Shown here one piece after another: positions 44,000 to 51,065 of a stretch of 53,094 nucleotides of DNA (positions are counted from its first letter, which is position 1; each line of letters begins with the position of its first letter). The notes below the pieces were generated by a model. That model ran no database searches and was not told where the DNA came from. It was given only the letters and a program-made list of their open reading frames with translations. Location: contig JAISWZ010000651.1 in assembly GCA_031270945.1 (NCBI GenBank), forward strand, positions 1-53,094, given 5' to 3'. Made by a program: the position numbers and the translations under genes. This DNA is from Clostridiales bacterium (GTDB taxonomy: Bacteria; Bacillota; Clostridia; Lachnospirales; WQUN01).

Positions 44000-44969
44000 G
44001 GTTCTGCAAGGGGAAGGCGGAAGGCGGCTCGACAAGCACCTGTCAAAGATCTTGGGAAACGCCCCCATGCCGCTGGTTCAGAAGTTTTTAAGAAAAAAGC
44101 TGATAAAGCTTAACGGGGCTAAGGCGAACGGGCAGGACATGATCCAAGACGGCGACAGGATACAGGTTTGGCTCTCCGACGACTTCGTTGGAGAGCTGGT
44201 TACGGCGCCAAAAGAGCCCCAAAGCTCTGGCAACATCCGGGCCGTCTACGAGGACGCTGACATCCTTGTCGCCAACAAGCCGCCTGGGCTTTTGACCCAG
44301 CCAAGCAAGCCCGGAGGCGAAGAAGACACTTTAAACCGAAGGCTTTTAGCCTACCTAGCAAAGAAGGGGCAGTTCACTCCCAGGGAGGGATCCGCCTTTG
44401 CCCCCGCTTGCTGCAACAGGCTTGACCGAAACACCAGCGGCCTTGTCATGTGCGCCAAGAACCTAGCGGCTTCACAGGAGCTGTCGAAGGCCTTTGCGCA
44501 AGGCAAGGTCAACAAGATTTACATCGCGGCCATGCTTGGCCGGATCGACAAGGAGCAGCTGCTGGAAGGCTTTATCGACAGAAACGAAGAGACCTTCGAA
44601 AGCCTGGCGTCTGGAGATGCCGGGAAGCCGGCTGCCATGCGCGTTTGGCCTGTGGCATACGGGCAGGGATTCACAGTGGCAAGGATACAGCTTTTGACCG
44701 GCAGGACCCATCAGATCAGGGCATTCGGGAAAGAAATGGGGCATCCGATCCTGGGTGATCCCAAGTACGGGGACGCATCTGAAAACGCAAGGCTTGCGAG
44801 AGTCCACGGAGTAAGATACCAACTGCTGCACGCCGAAAAAATGACGTACAATGCAGACGAGGGCAAGCTCAAAGGCCTTTGCGGCATGGAATGGGAAGCC
44901 CCGCCTCATGGGCTTTTCATGAAGTTTCTTGAGAAGGAAAACGCGGTGCCGAAGGCACGGATAAGATAA
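43986..44969 (+). CDS. RluC/RluD-family pseudouridine synthase
   Basis: The 327-residue protein has an N-terminal S4 RNA-binding domain (RRLDKHLSKILGNAPMPLVQ, FLRKKLIKLNGAKANGQDMI) and a catalytic domain with ILVANKPPGLLTQP, CCNRLDRNTSGLVM (catalytic Asp), KIYIAAMLG and LLTGRTHQIRAFGKEMGHPI LGDPKYG-type motifs. It modifies uridines in 23S rRNA; the exact position cannot be decided. The start overlaps the end of prfB by 14 bp, so the two are probably translationally coupled. Confidence 0.92.
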   Translation: MREFEVLQGEGGRRLDKHLSKILGNAPMPLVQKFLRKKLIKLNGAKANGQDMIQDGDRIQVWLSDDFVGELVTAPKEPQSSGNIRAVYEDADILVANKPPGLLTQPSKPGGEEDTLNRRLLAYLAKKGQFTPREGSAFAPACCNRLDRNTSGLVMCAKNLAASQELSKAFAQGKVNKIYIAAMLGRIDKEQLLEGFIDRNEETFESLASGDAGKPAAMRVWPVAYGQGFTVARIQLLTGRTHQIRAFGKEMGHPILGDPKYGDASENARLARVHGVRYQLLHAEKMTYNADEGKLKGLCGMEWEAPPHGLFMKFLEKENAVPKARIR

Positions 44970-44998
44970 GTAAATAAAAAAATAAAAAAACTGGATAA

Positions 44999-45056
44999 GC
45001 GAAAAGCAAAACCAAAACCAAACCAAAAAACCAAAACAAAAACCCCCAAAACCAAA
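44999..45056. repeat. CCAAAA-type low-complexity tract
   Basis: Repeated (A)CCAAAA blocks lie between the pseudouridine synthase and the nucleotidyltransferase. The minus strand has G-runs capable of quadruplex formation. It resembles the tracts at 30050 and 32100. Confidence 0.7.
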
Positions 45057-45126
45057 AGCGCAGCGCCAGGGAAAAAATACCCGTGAAGGAGGGGCCCGCT
45101 CCCGCGATGGGGCGAGGCTTGAGAAC

Positions 45127-45876
45127 ATGAAAGCAATCATATTGGCAGCTGGTTACGCAACAAGGCTGTACCCTTTGACCTTGAGCATGCCAAAGGCATT
45201 GCTCAAGGTTCAAGGCAAGGCTATAATAGACCACATTCTGGCGCAGATAGAAAAAGTAAGGGACATTGACGGCATATATGTCGCCAGCAACCACAAGTTC
45301 GCCTCTCACTTTGACGCCTGGGCGAAAGCTGCAAGCTCAAGGCTCCCCATAAAGGTGCTTGATGACGGGACGACCAATGAGGACGACAGGCTTGGGGCGA
45401 TAGGCGACATCCGGTTTGTCCTTGACACGGAAAAGATAGATGACGAGATCGTGATCATTGCCGGAGACAACCTTTTCACATTCAGCCTTGACGAGTACGC
45501 GGACTTCTACAAGGCCCAAGGGCTGGACTGCGTGTGCGTCAAGCGCATGGCGGATCGCGAGGCATTGAAGTCCCTTGGGGTAGCCATACTTGACGCCAAC
45601 AGTCGGGTGGTTGAGCTTCAGGAAAAGCCCAAGGAGCCGAAATCGGATTTCGCCGTATTCGCCACATACATGTACAAGCGGGACACCCTGCCCTTGATCA
45701 GGCAGTACCTGGACGAAGGCGGAAAAAAGGACGCCCCGGGATTCTTTGTTGAGTGGCTCTGCTCAAGGAGGCCAGTGTGCGCTTACGTCATGAACGGCGA
45801 ATGCTATGACATCGGAACGCCAGCGGCCTATAAGCAGGCGCAGACCCTTGACCTTAACATCGCAGAAGCGCTGTAG
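45127..45876 (+). CDS. Sugar-phosphate nucleotidyltransferase
   Basis: The 249-residue protein starts MKAIILAAGYATRLYPLTLS and MPKALLKVQGKAIIDHIL, the signature of glucose-1-phosphate thymidylyltransferase/NTP transferase enzymes. VIIAGDNLFTF carries the metal-binding Asp, and LQEKPKEPKSDFAVFATYMY and CYDIGTPAAYKQAQ complete the family pattern. It makes an NDP-sugar in the cytosol. It ends 3 bp before the queG start. There is no nearby sugar pathway, so the base and sugar are unknown. A pyrophosphorylase for teichoic acid or spore polysaccharide is possible. Confidence 0.88.
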   Translation: MKAIILAAGYATRLYPLTLSMPKALLKVQGKAIIDHILAQIEKVRDIDGIYVASNHKFASHFDAWAKAASSRLPIKVLDDGTTNEDDRLGAIGDIRFVLDTEKIDDEIVIIAGDNLFTFSLDEYADFYKAQGLDCVCVKRMADREALKSLGVAILDANSRVVELQEKPKEPKSDFAVFATYMYKRDTLPLIRQYLDEGGKKDAPGFFVEWLCSRRPVCAYVMNGECYDIGTPAAYKQAQTLDLNIAEAL

Positions 45877-45879
45877 GAC

Positions 45880-46986
45880 ATGAGCTCCGATCCTGAAACC
45901 CAAGCGTTCTGCGAGAGCGCTTTTAAAGATTTCATGAAAGCAAACGGAGTCTTGATCTCGGCTTGCGACGCTCTTCCTGTAACAGGCGCTTTGGAAAGGC
46001 ATGGTCACAGGGACATACCTTTCGCCAAGAAGCCTGTGGAAGAGCGCCTAGACCCTTCACATTTCCTCAAGAACGCCAAAAGCGTCATATGCTTGATAGC
46101 CCCTTACGGCAAGCCCCAGCTTCCTGAAGCCAAAAGCGGCGGCCTTGTAAGCGCAATGGCCGCTTGCGAGGATTATCACGCCAGGATCAAGGGGCTGCTG
46201 CTGGAGCTTGCCCGGATGATACAAGAAAAAATTTCTTTTAAGTACAAGATTTTCGTGGATAGCGGGCTCTTAATGGAAAAAGAGTGGTGCGTCAAGACGG
46301 GATTGGCCTTTTGGGGGAAAAACTGCCTCGCGGTTTCTCCCCTGAAAGGCTCTTTTTTTAACATTGGGCTGATGGTTGTGGACTTTGAGATAGCTTTCAA
46401 GGCCGATGGAGCTTTCGGCGATGAGGCGCAAGACGATATGGCAAATCAGGCGCAAGACGATATGGCAGGTCAAGAGCAAGACGATATTGCTAATAAAAGC
46501 CAAACCCAAGCTGATCTTGATAAAAAAACCCAAACCCAAGCTGATCTTGATAAAAAACCCCAAACCCCAGCCCCAAATCCCGCGCCAAGGCTCTCTGGAG
46601 GCTGCGGCGAATGCCGCCTGTGCGTTGACGCATGCCCATCAAAGGCCATAAACTCAAGCGGATATGTGCTCGATCACGCAAAGTGCGTCTCCTACCTGAC
46701 GCAAAAGCAAGCCCTTGAAAACAGCGAGCAAGCTTTATTAAAAGGCTGGCTTCACGGCTGCGACGTCTGTCAGGCCGTCTGCCCCTACAACAAGCAGGGA
46801 GGCGCGTGGACGGCCAAGCCCGCAGTCGTGAGCCTGGACTGGGCGATGTCTCTGGATGAAGCGCAGTACAAAGAGGCGTTCGGGAATACAAGCGCCGGGT
46901 GGAAGCCGCTGGAGCTGTTGAAACGCAATGCGCAGACGGCTAAGGAAAGGCAGGAAAGGCAGGAAAGGCGCTTTGCCAGCGAGTGA
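45880..46986 (+). CDS. queG: Epoxyqueuosine reductase QueG with internal low-complexity insertion
   Basis: The 368-residue protein has the QueG core (FVDSGLLMEKEWCVKTGLAF WGKNCL-type region with catalytic Asp) and two 4Fe-4S motifs (CGECRLCVDACPSKAINSSG and CDVCQAVCPYN). It reduces epoxyqueuosine to queuosine in tRNA using a cobalamin cofactor. Between the core and the ferredoxin motifs, residues about 184-232 are a tandem-repeat insertion: QAQDDMA twice then EQDDIA, and QTQADLDKK twice, ending PQTPAPNPAP. The insertion stays in frame and looks like a recent expansion. A HEAT-like C-terminal extension is absent, so this is the short form. Confidence 0.9.
   Translation: MSSDPETQAFCESAFKDFMKANGVLISACDALPVTGALERHGHRDIPFAKKPVEERLDPSHFLKNAKSVICLIAPYGKPQLPEAKSGGLVSAMAACEDYHARIKGLLLELARMIQEKISFKYKIFVDSGLLMEKEWCVKTGLAFWGKNCLAVSPLKGSFFNIGLMVVDFEIAFKADGAFGDEAQDDMANQAQDDMAGQEQDDIANKSQTQADLDKKTQTQADLDKKPQTPAPNPAPRLSGGCGECRLCVDACPSKAINSSGYVLDHAKCVSYLTQKQALENSEQALLKGWLHGCDVCQAVCPYNKQGGAWTAKPAVVSLDWAMSLDEAQYKEAFGNTSAGWKPLELLKRNAQTAKERQERQERRFASE
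46430..46580. repeat. In-frame tandem repeats inside queG
   Basis: Two types are present: GCAAGACGATATGGCA-like units (three copies) and an AAACCCAAGCTGATCTTGAT unit (two copies), followed by a CCCCAAACCCC tract. All unit lengths keep the frame. Confidence 0.8.
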
Positions 46987-47181
46987 TAAGGCCGCGTATA
47001 TCTCTTTCTGGCAGGCAGTGGCTGGCAAAATATAGCTATATTTAAATTTTATTTATTTGACATGGCACAAAATCCCACAAAAACAACATTTCGCTCTGAG
47101 ATTTTTAAAATTCTCAGAGCGATTTTCCTTCTTGCTTGACTTATAATATACGTGGGGGAGTGAAGGCTGGCTTTCAGGGAT

Positions 47182-47370
47182 TTCGGGCGCAAGAGCTTAA
47201 CGCGCCGCAGGCGCGTTAAGCTCTTGCGCCCGAATAAATCCGGCAAAGCCTATGGGCGGAGCCCATAGGCTTTGCCCCAAAAGGGGCAGAGCCCCCTAAG
47301 TGGCAGAGCCACCTAAGGGGCGAAGCCCCCTAAGTGGTAGAGCCACATAGGGGGCGAAGCCCCCTCGGGG
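47182..47370. repeat. Giant hairpin, second hairpin and mini-hairpin array
   Basis: 47182-47234 is a perfect 25-bp stem with GCA loop. 47245-47279 has GGCAAAGCCTATGGGC-GGA-GCCCATAGGCTTTGCC. From 47282 five small hairpins follow in tandem (GGGGCAGAGCCCC, GTGGCAGAGCCAC, GGGGCGAAGCCCC, GTGGTAGAGCCAC, GGGGGCGAAGCCCCC) with CTAA-like spacers. The loops alternate AGA and GAA types. The array sits between queG and recU; the rest of 46987-47540 has a weak hairpin at 47092-47124 and no gene. Confidence 0.85.
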
Positions 47371-47540
47371 GCGCTGGCAGGCGCTGAACTCTGCGCCTCC
47401 AGCGCTTCCCCGCGTCAAAACAGGTGCTTCCGCCATTTGGAAACCTTGGAACGTCAGTTAAATCGTAATATTAACAAATTTAGCGTTATGATAGGTATAA
47501 ATGGAAAAATATGTGTCGACAATGAAAAGGAGGCAGCATT

Positions 47541-48083
47541 ATGCCTTATTGGGGTTCACGCGGTTTGAGGGGAAGCGCCCTCGAAGAAATGGTCAACATG
47601 ACAAACGATCTGTACTTGCGCCGGGAACTGGCAGTTGTGCAAAAGATACCTACGCCTATAACGCCCATAGAAGTCAGCCAAAACCCTCGAACCATAAGCA
47701 AGGCGTATTTCGAGAAGCGGAGCACGGTGGACTACATAGGCGTGGCGCAGGGGCTGCCGATCTGCTTTGACGCCAAGGAGACCAACGAAAAAAGGTTTCC
47801 CCTTGGAAATATCCATGAGCATCAAGCGGCGTTCATGAAAAGCTTTGAAAAGCAGGGGGGCATAGCCTTTTTGCTTGTGCATTTCAAGCTTTTCGGGGAG
47901 ATTTACTACCTTCCGTTCACCGACATGGAAAAGCACTTGGATATCGCCAACAGCGGAGGGAGAAAATCCATCGCATACGAAAGCTTCGAAAAGGCCTATT
48001 TGGTCTCGAACAAGCAAGGCTTCATGGTTCACTACCTGGAGCCCATCAATGTCTATCTAGAGCGGCTTAACGCCAAGGCCTAG
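47541..48083 (+). CDS. recU: Holliday junction resolvase RecU
   Basis: The 180-residue protein matches Firmicute RecU: RGSALEEMVNMTNDLY, PTPITPIEVS, RSTVDYIGVAQGLPICFDAK (catalytic D and D-x-K), FPLGNIHEHQAAFMKSFEKQ and GGIAFLLVHF. It cleaves four-way junctions in recombination and chromosome segregation. AAGGAGG lies ten bases before the ATG. It is usually next to a penicillin-binding protein gene, but here a lipoprotein gene follows after a very AT-rich gap. Confidence 0.92.
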   Translation: MPYWGSRGLRGSALEEMVNMTNDLYLRRELAVVQKIPTPITPIEVSQNPRTISKAYFEKRSTVDYIGVAQGLPICFDAKETNEKRFPLGNIHEHQAAFMKSFEKQGGIAFLLVHFKLFGEIYYLPFTDMEKHLDIANSGGRKSIAYESFEKAYLVSNKQGFMVHYLEPINVYLERLNAKA

Positions 48084-48217
48084 CCTTGGCGTTAGCCGAA
48101 AATTTTTAGTTTTTTAATATTTTTATATTTTTTATTATTTATTTTTTTAAATTATTTATTATTTTTCTTAAATTTTCTTAAATTTTCTTAAATTTTTTTA
48201 TTCTAGAAGGTGCTATT
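48084..48217. repeat. A/T-only low-complexity intergenic tract
   Basis: About 90 bp with almost no G or C, including CTTAAATTTT three times in tandem (48160-48195), directly upstream of the lipoprotein gene's AAGGTG site. It may act as an UP-like element or spacer; no hairpin is visible. Confidence 0.7.
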
Positions 48218-49522
48218 ATGAATAAGATTTTGAAAGCGCTGGGAAGCGCATGGCGCTCTATATCCCTGCTTTCTTTGCTGCTATCCCTGATGCTGTCCCT
48301 CTCGGGCTGCGGCATGAGCAACGCCGGGGTTCTCAAAGCGCCAGTTGAGGCCGACGGCCTGGCTGGCGAGCCGGCGCAGCCAGAGGAATACGGGTTGTTC
48401 TATGAGGCGAGATCCTACTCCCTTGGGCTGTACGAGCCCGAAGAGGCATGCTACCTAGGCGGGTACGTGCTCTCCAGCAAGCTCCTGAACTTCAGCAGCG
48501 AAAGGCTGGACGAGCTGTCAGGGAAAAAGCACGCGGTGTCATCCTACAACCTTAAGGCGGGGTACCCGTTTCCTGACACCTGGGTGCTCAGCTGCATAGC
48601 CGAGATGCGAACCCCCTTGATCTCGGTGAAGCCGCAAAACAGCTATGATCCATTTGACAAGAAGCTAGTGGACAAAATGGCTTCGGAATTCGGGGAGTAC
48701 TATGTCCCCATGTTTGTTGAGCTCTTTCCGGAGCCTGAAACAATCACCTCTGACCCGGAAGAGTATATCGAATTCTTCAGGTACGCCAGAAAAGTGTTTG
48801 GAGAAAAGGCGTCTAATGTCGCGTTCGTTTGGAGCGTTGACCAATCTCAGGCGGCTTCCAGCCTAAGGTACTATCCAGGAGACGATTGGACCGACTGGGT
48901 TGGGATCCACATCTTCGAGAGGCTTGACGGCGCTGGCTACGGGAACGACGGGCTAAGAGCCTTAGACTATTTCTACTACACCTACCAGAAGACCAAGCCG
49001 GTCATGATATCCCAGCTTGGGATAAGCCATTACAACAGCAAGGACAAAAGCTACCGCAGCAAAGAGGCGGCGGAAGAGATACAAAGGTTTTACGGCGCAA
49101 TCGCAAAAAAGTATCCCAGGGTTAAGCTCATAAACTACATGGACGTCGACGAGGTTTCCCAAGTCGCTGGCAAGGTTCAGGACAACTTCCTTCTGACCCA
49201 GATAGACCGGATCCTGGACGCCTACAAGGTTGCAATAATGGATCCCCGCTTCTCTGAGGCTACAGACATTTCAAGCTCAGGCGAGGTCACGACCCAGCTG
49301 ATGAAGTCGCCATTTCCCGCATACAAAGTGGATGGGGAGTTCCTGGCGTCAGCCAACAGCTTTTTGTACGACTTGAACACGAAAGGCCTCTCTGGCGGAG
49401 AGACCTTATTTGGGCAGAAGTATTACAACCTTGGCGGCTTCGCCAGAAACGCCAGGAGAGTGCTTGAAGTGGACGATCAGGACAAGCGCGTGATTATTTC
49501 GGCGATACAGGCAAAGGCTTAG
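48218..49522 (+). CDS. Secreted lipoprotein, glycoside-hydrolase-like (GH26-type features)
   Basis: The 434-residue protein has a signal peptide with lipobox LSGCG (Cys near residue 31), so it is anchored to the outer face of the membrane. The body shows YVPMFVELFPEPETITSDPE, VAFVWSVDQSQAASSLRYYP, GDDWTDWVGIHIFE and KPVMISQLGISHYNS. This looks like the barrel of GH26-type or related hydrolases, but the usual nucleophile Glu in the last motif is Gln. It may be a non-catalytic carbohydrate or cell-wall binding protein. The C-terminal 100 residues are unassigned. AAGGTG precedes the ATG. Confidence 0.65.
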   Translation: MNKILKALGSAWRSISLLSLLLSLMLSLSGCGMSNAGVLKAPVEADGLAGEPAQPEEYGLFYEARSYSLGLYEPEEACYLGGYVLSSKLLNFSSERLDELSGKKHAVSSYNLKAGYPFPDTWVLSCIAEMRTPLISVKPQNSYDPFDKKLVDKMASEFGEYYVPMFVELFPEPETITSDPEEYIEFFRYARKVFGEKASNVAFVWSVDQSQAASSLRYYPGDDWTDWVGIHIFERLDGAGYGNDGLRALDYFYYTYQKTKPVMISQLGISHYNSKDKSYRSKEAAEEIQRFYGAIAKKYPRVKLINYMDVDEVSQVAGKVQDNFLLTQIDRILDAYKVAIMDPRFSEATDISSSGEVTTQLMKSPFPAYKVDGEFLASANSFLYDLNTKGLSGGETLFGQKYYNLGGFARNARRVLEVDDQDKRVIISAIQAKA

Positions 49523-49600
49523 AGCATATCCCAAAAATCCTGGCGAATGCTTCAACGCCGGATTTTTTCGGCGCCTCGGATATAATTTTGGGATATGCTT
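49522..49600. repeat. Palindromic dispersed element, copy 14
   Basis: GAGCATATCCCAAAA and TAATTTTGGGATATGCTT with TGGCGAATGCTTCAACGCC in the middle. It begins at the lipoprotein stop codon. Confidence 0.8.
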
Positions 49601-49611
49601 TTAAAACTAAA

Positions 49612-49745
49612 AAAAGGCGCGCCCCGCGTAACCGGGGCGCGCCATACCCGCAAGCGAAACCTGCTTGCGGGCGCTTTTCTATATTTTTTTTATTTTTTAT
49701 TTTCTTGGCGCACAGAAAGCCGCGCCAAGGGCGCGGCTTTCTGTT
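49612..49745 (+). terminator. Cluster of three strong hairpins
   Basis: GGCGCGCCCCG/CGGGGCGCGCC (49616-49642), CCCGCAAGC/GCTTGCGGG followed by CGCTTTT (49647-49677), and CAGAAAGCCGCGCC-AAG-GGCGCGGCTTTCTG (49713-49743). The second has a modest T run and could end the lipoprotein transcript. No gene is supported between 49745 and 49954. Confidence 0.6.
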
Positions 49746-49954
49746 GCTTGACAAGGATTGCCAAAGCTTGCGGCATAGTAGGGATGAACGCTTTGGCAAC
49801 GGCGCCTTCAGCGCCTTGTTCAGGCAGACGCCCTCATAAGCCAGTGCCGCTGCAGAGGATGAAGGAGTGGTGCTTCGAACGCGGGCGGCACTTCTTAGAG
49901 GGCTTGGCGCAGAACCACTTTAAGCGGACTTAAGAGGGCTGCGCTCAGCGGGCA

Positions 49955-50044
49955 CTATTGCTGCTTGTCTTCGCTGTAGTCTGACCTGTCGGATTTCTTT
50001 GTGGTGTCCTGTGGGTTTTTGCCCTTTCTGTTGTTGTCATCCAT
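49955..50044 (-). CDS. 29-residue hydrophilic protein, unknown
   Basis: The frame reads MDDNNRKGKNPQDTTKKSDR then SDYSEDKQQ. GGGAGGTTATCAGC precedes the ATG with ideal spacing, the main reason to believe it is translated. The composition (D, K, N, S, Q, no hydrophobic core) suggests a disordered peptide. It might be a minor spore protein, but it matches no family I can name. It lies downstream of cwlD on the same strand, beyond that gene's terminator. Confidence 0.45.
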   Translation of the reverse strand: MDDNNRKGKNPQDTTKKSDRSDYSEDKQQ

Positions 50045-50189
50045 GCTGATAACCTCCCTTCATTTCCGCGTTAACGGATAAGTACTTAATAAGGCTTGCT
50101 CAAGGGGGGGACCCTTGAAGTGACGCCGTAAGCGTCAACCCTACGATAGTTATTATGGAAGATTATTAAGAGAATTATACATATATTCC

Positions 50190-50216
50190 AAAAAAAAGTC
50201 GCCGTCATCAGACGGC
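50190..50216 (-). terminator. Rho-independent terminator of cwlD
   Basis: On the minus strand GCCGTC-TGAT-GACGGC is followed by GACT8. A second hairpin, CCCGAAATCTCGGG with T6 on the plus strand, lies at 50237-50256. Confidence 0.75.
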
Positions 50217-50258
50217 GGCATTAGGCATAAAACTGCCCGAAATCTCGGGTTTTTTCAC

Positions 50259-51065
50259 TCATTCATCTTCGTAAAGGCGCCAAAGGGTCAAAATACCAGT
50301 CTTTAGGCCATCGGCCGCTTTTCCTATGTAATCATCATCCATTAGCATTTGAAACTCGGATGGATTGCTCATGAATCCCACTTCAGTAAGTATGGCTGGA
50401 ACGGTTGTGTGGTTAAGAAGATAAAGCTCATCGTCATACGCAATGCCCCTGTCGCGGCTCCCGATGCTGAAGACCAGGCTGTCCTGGATGATGGTCGCCA
50501 GCTCTTTGCTGGTAAAAGGCCAGTCCGTGTCATGCGTTTGAAAGAAGGTAGTCGAGCCCCTAATGGAGGAGTCCTTGAACATGTCGCAATGGATTGAAAT
50601 CAAAAAGCTTGACTCGTTTGCCATTTCGGTGCGCTCAGCCAAGGTTCGGGTCTGGTCCCCGTCCCGGGTGAGCCTTACCGCGAAGCGGTCGCTTTCGTAC
50701 TCGACAAGGCGCTTCTTGGTCTCAAGCGCTATTTTAAGATTAAGATCCTTCTCGAATGATCCGCCTCTGTCTGCGCCTACGTCAATGCCTCCATGCCCCG
50801 GATCCAAAAGGGCTATTACGGGTGTTGGCGTTGGGGTGGCGTCAGGAGGGGAAGCAGTAGACCAGCCGAAGCTGCTGTCAGTCTCTTCTGGCGCTTCTGT
50901 CGCCGCAAGTGGAGCAAAGAGCTCCATCGCGGACACCGTTTCAACGGGATTAAACAAAAGGGCCACATTGTCCCAAAAAAAGATCAAGTAGGTCATAGCG
51001 ATGCAAAACACAATAGTTGCCACTATGAAGAACCATAGCATGATCCTTATGCCCTTCATTGGCAT
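50259..51065 (-). CDS. cwlD: N-acetylmuramoyl-L-alanine amidase, CwlD-like
   Basis: The 268-residue protein has an N-terminal membrane segment (IMLWFFIVATIVFCIAMTYL), a Thr/Pro-rich linker and an Amidase_3 domain: LLDPGHGGIDVGA (Zn His), FEKDLNLKIALETKKRLVEY (Zn Glu), FLISIHCDMFKDSS (Zn His) and AILTEVGFMSNPSEF (catalytic Glu). CwlD-type enzymes act on spore cortex peptidoglycan in muramic-delta-lactam formation. The match to CwlD rather than another amidase rests on size, membrane anchor and sporulation context. The upstream region has GGGAG and CGGGG near the ATG. Confidence 0.82.
   Translation of the reverse strand: MPMKGIRIMLWFFIVATIVFCIAMTYLIFFWDNVALLFNPVETVSAMELFAPLAATEAPEETDSSFGWSTASPPDATPTPTPVIALLDPGHGGIDVGADRGGSFEKDLNLKIALETKKRLVEYESDRFAVRLTRDGDQTRTLAERTEMANESSFLISIHCDMFKDSSIRGSTTFFQTHDTDWPFTSKELATIIQDSLVFSIGSRDRGIAYDDELYLLNHTTVPAILTEVGFMSNPSEFQMLMDDDYIGKAADGLKTGILTLWRLYEDE

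Noticed and set aside
49588..49933. Plus-strand ORFs of 83 and 112 codons
   Set aside because: They run through an element end and three hairpins; there is no ribosome binding site and no recognisable protein.
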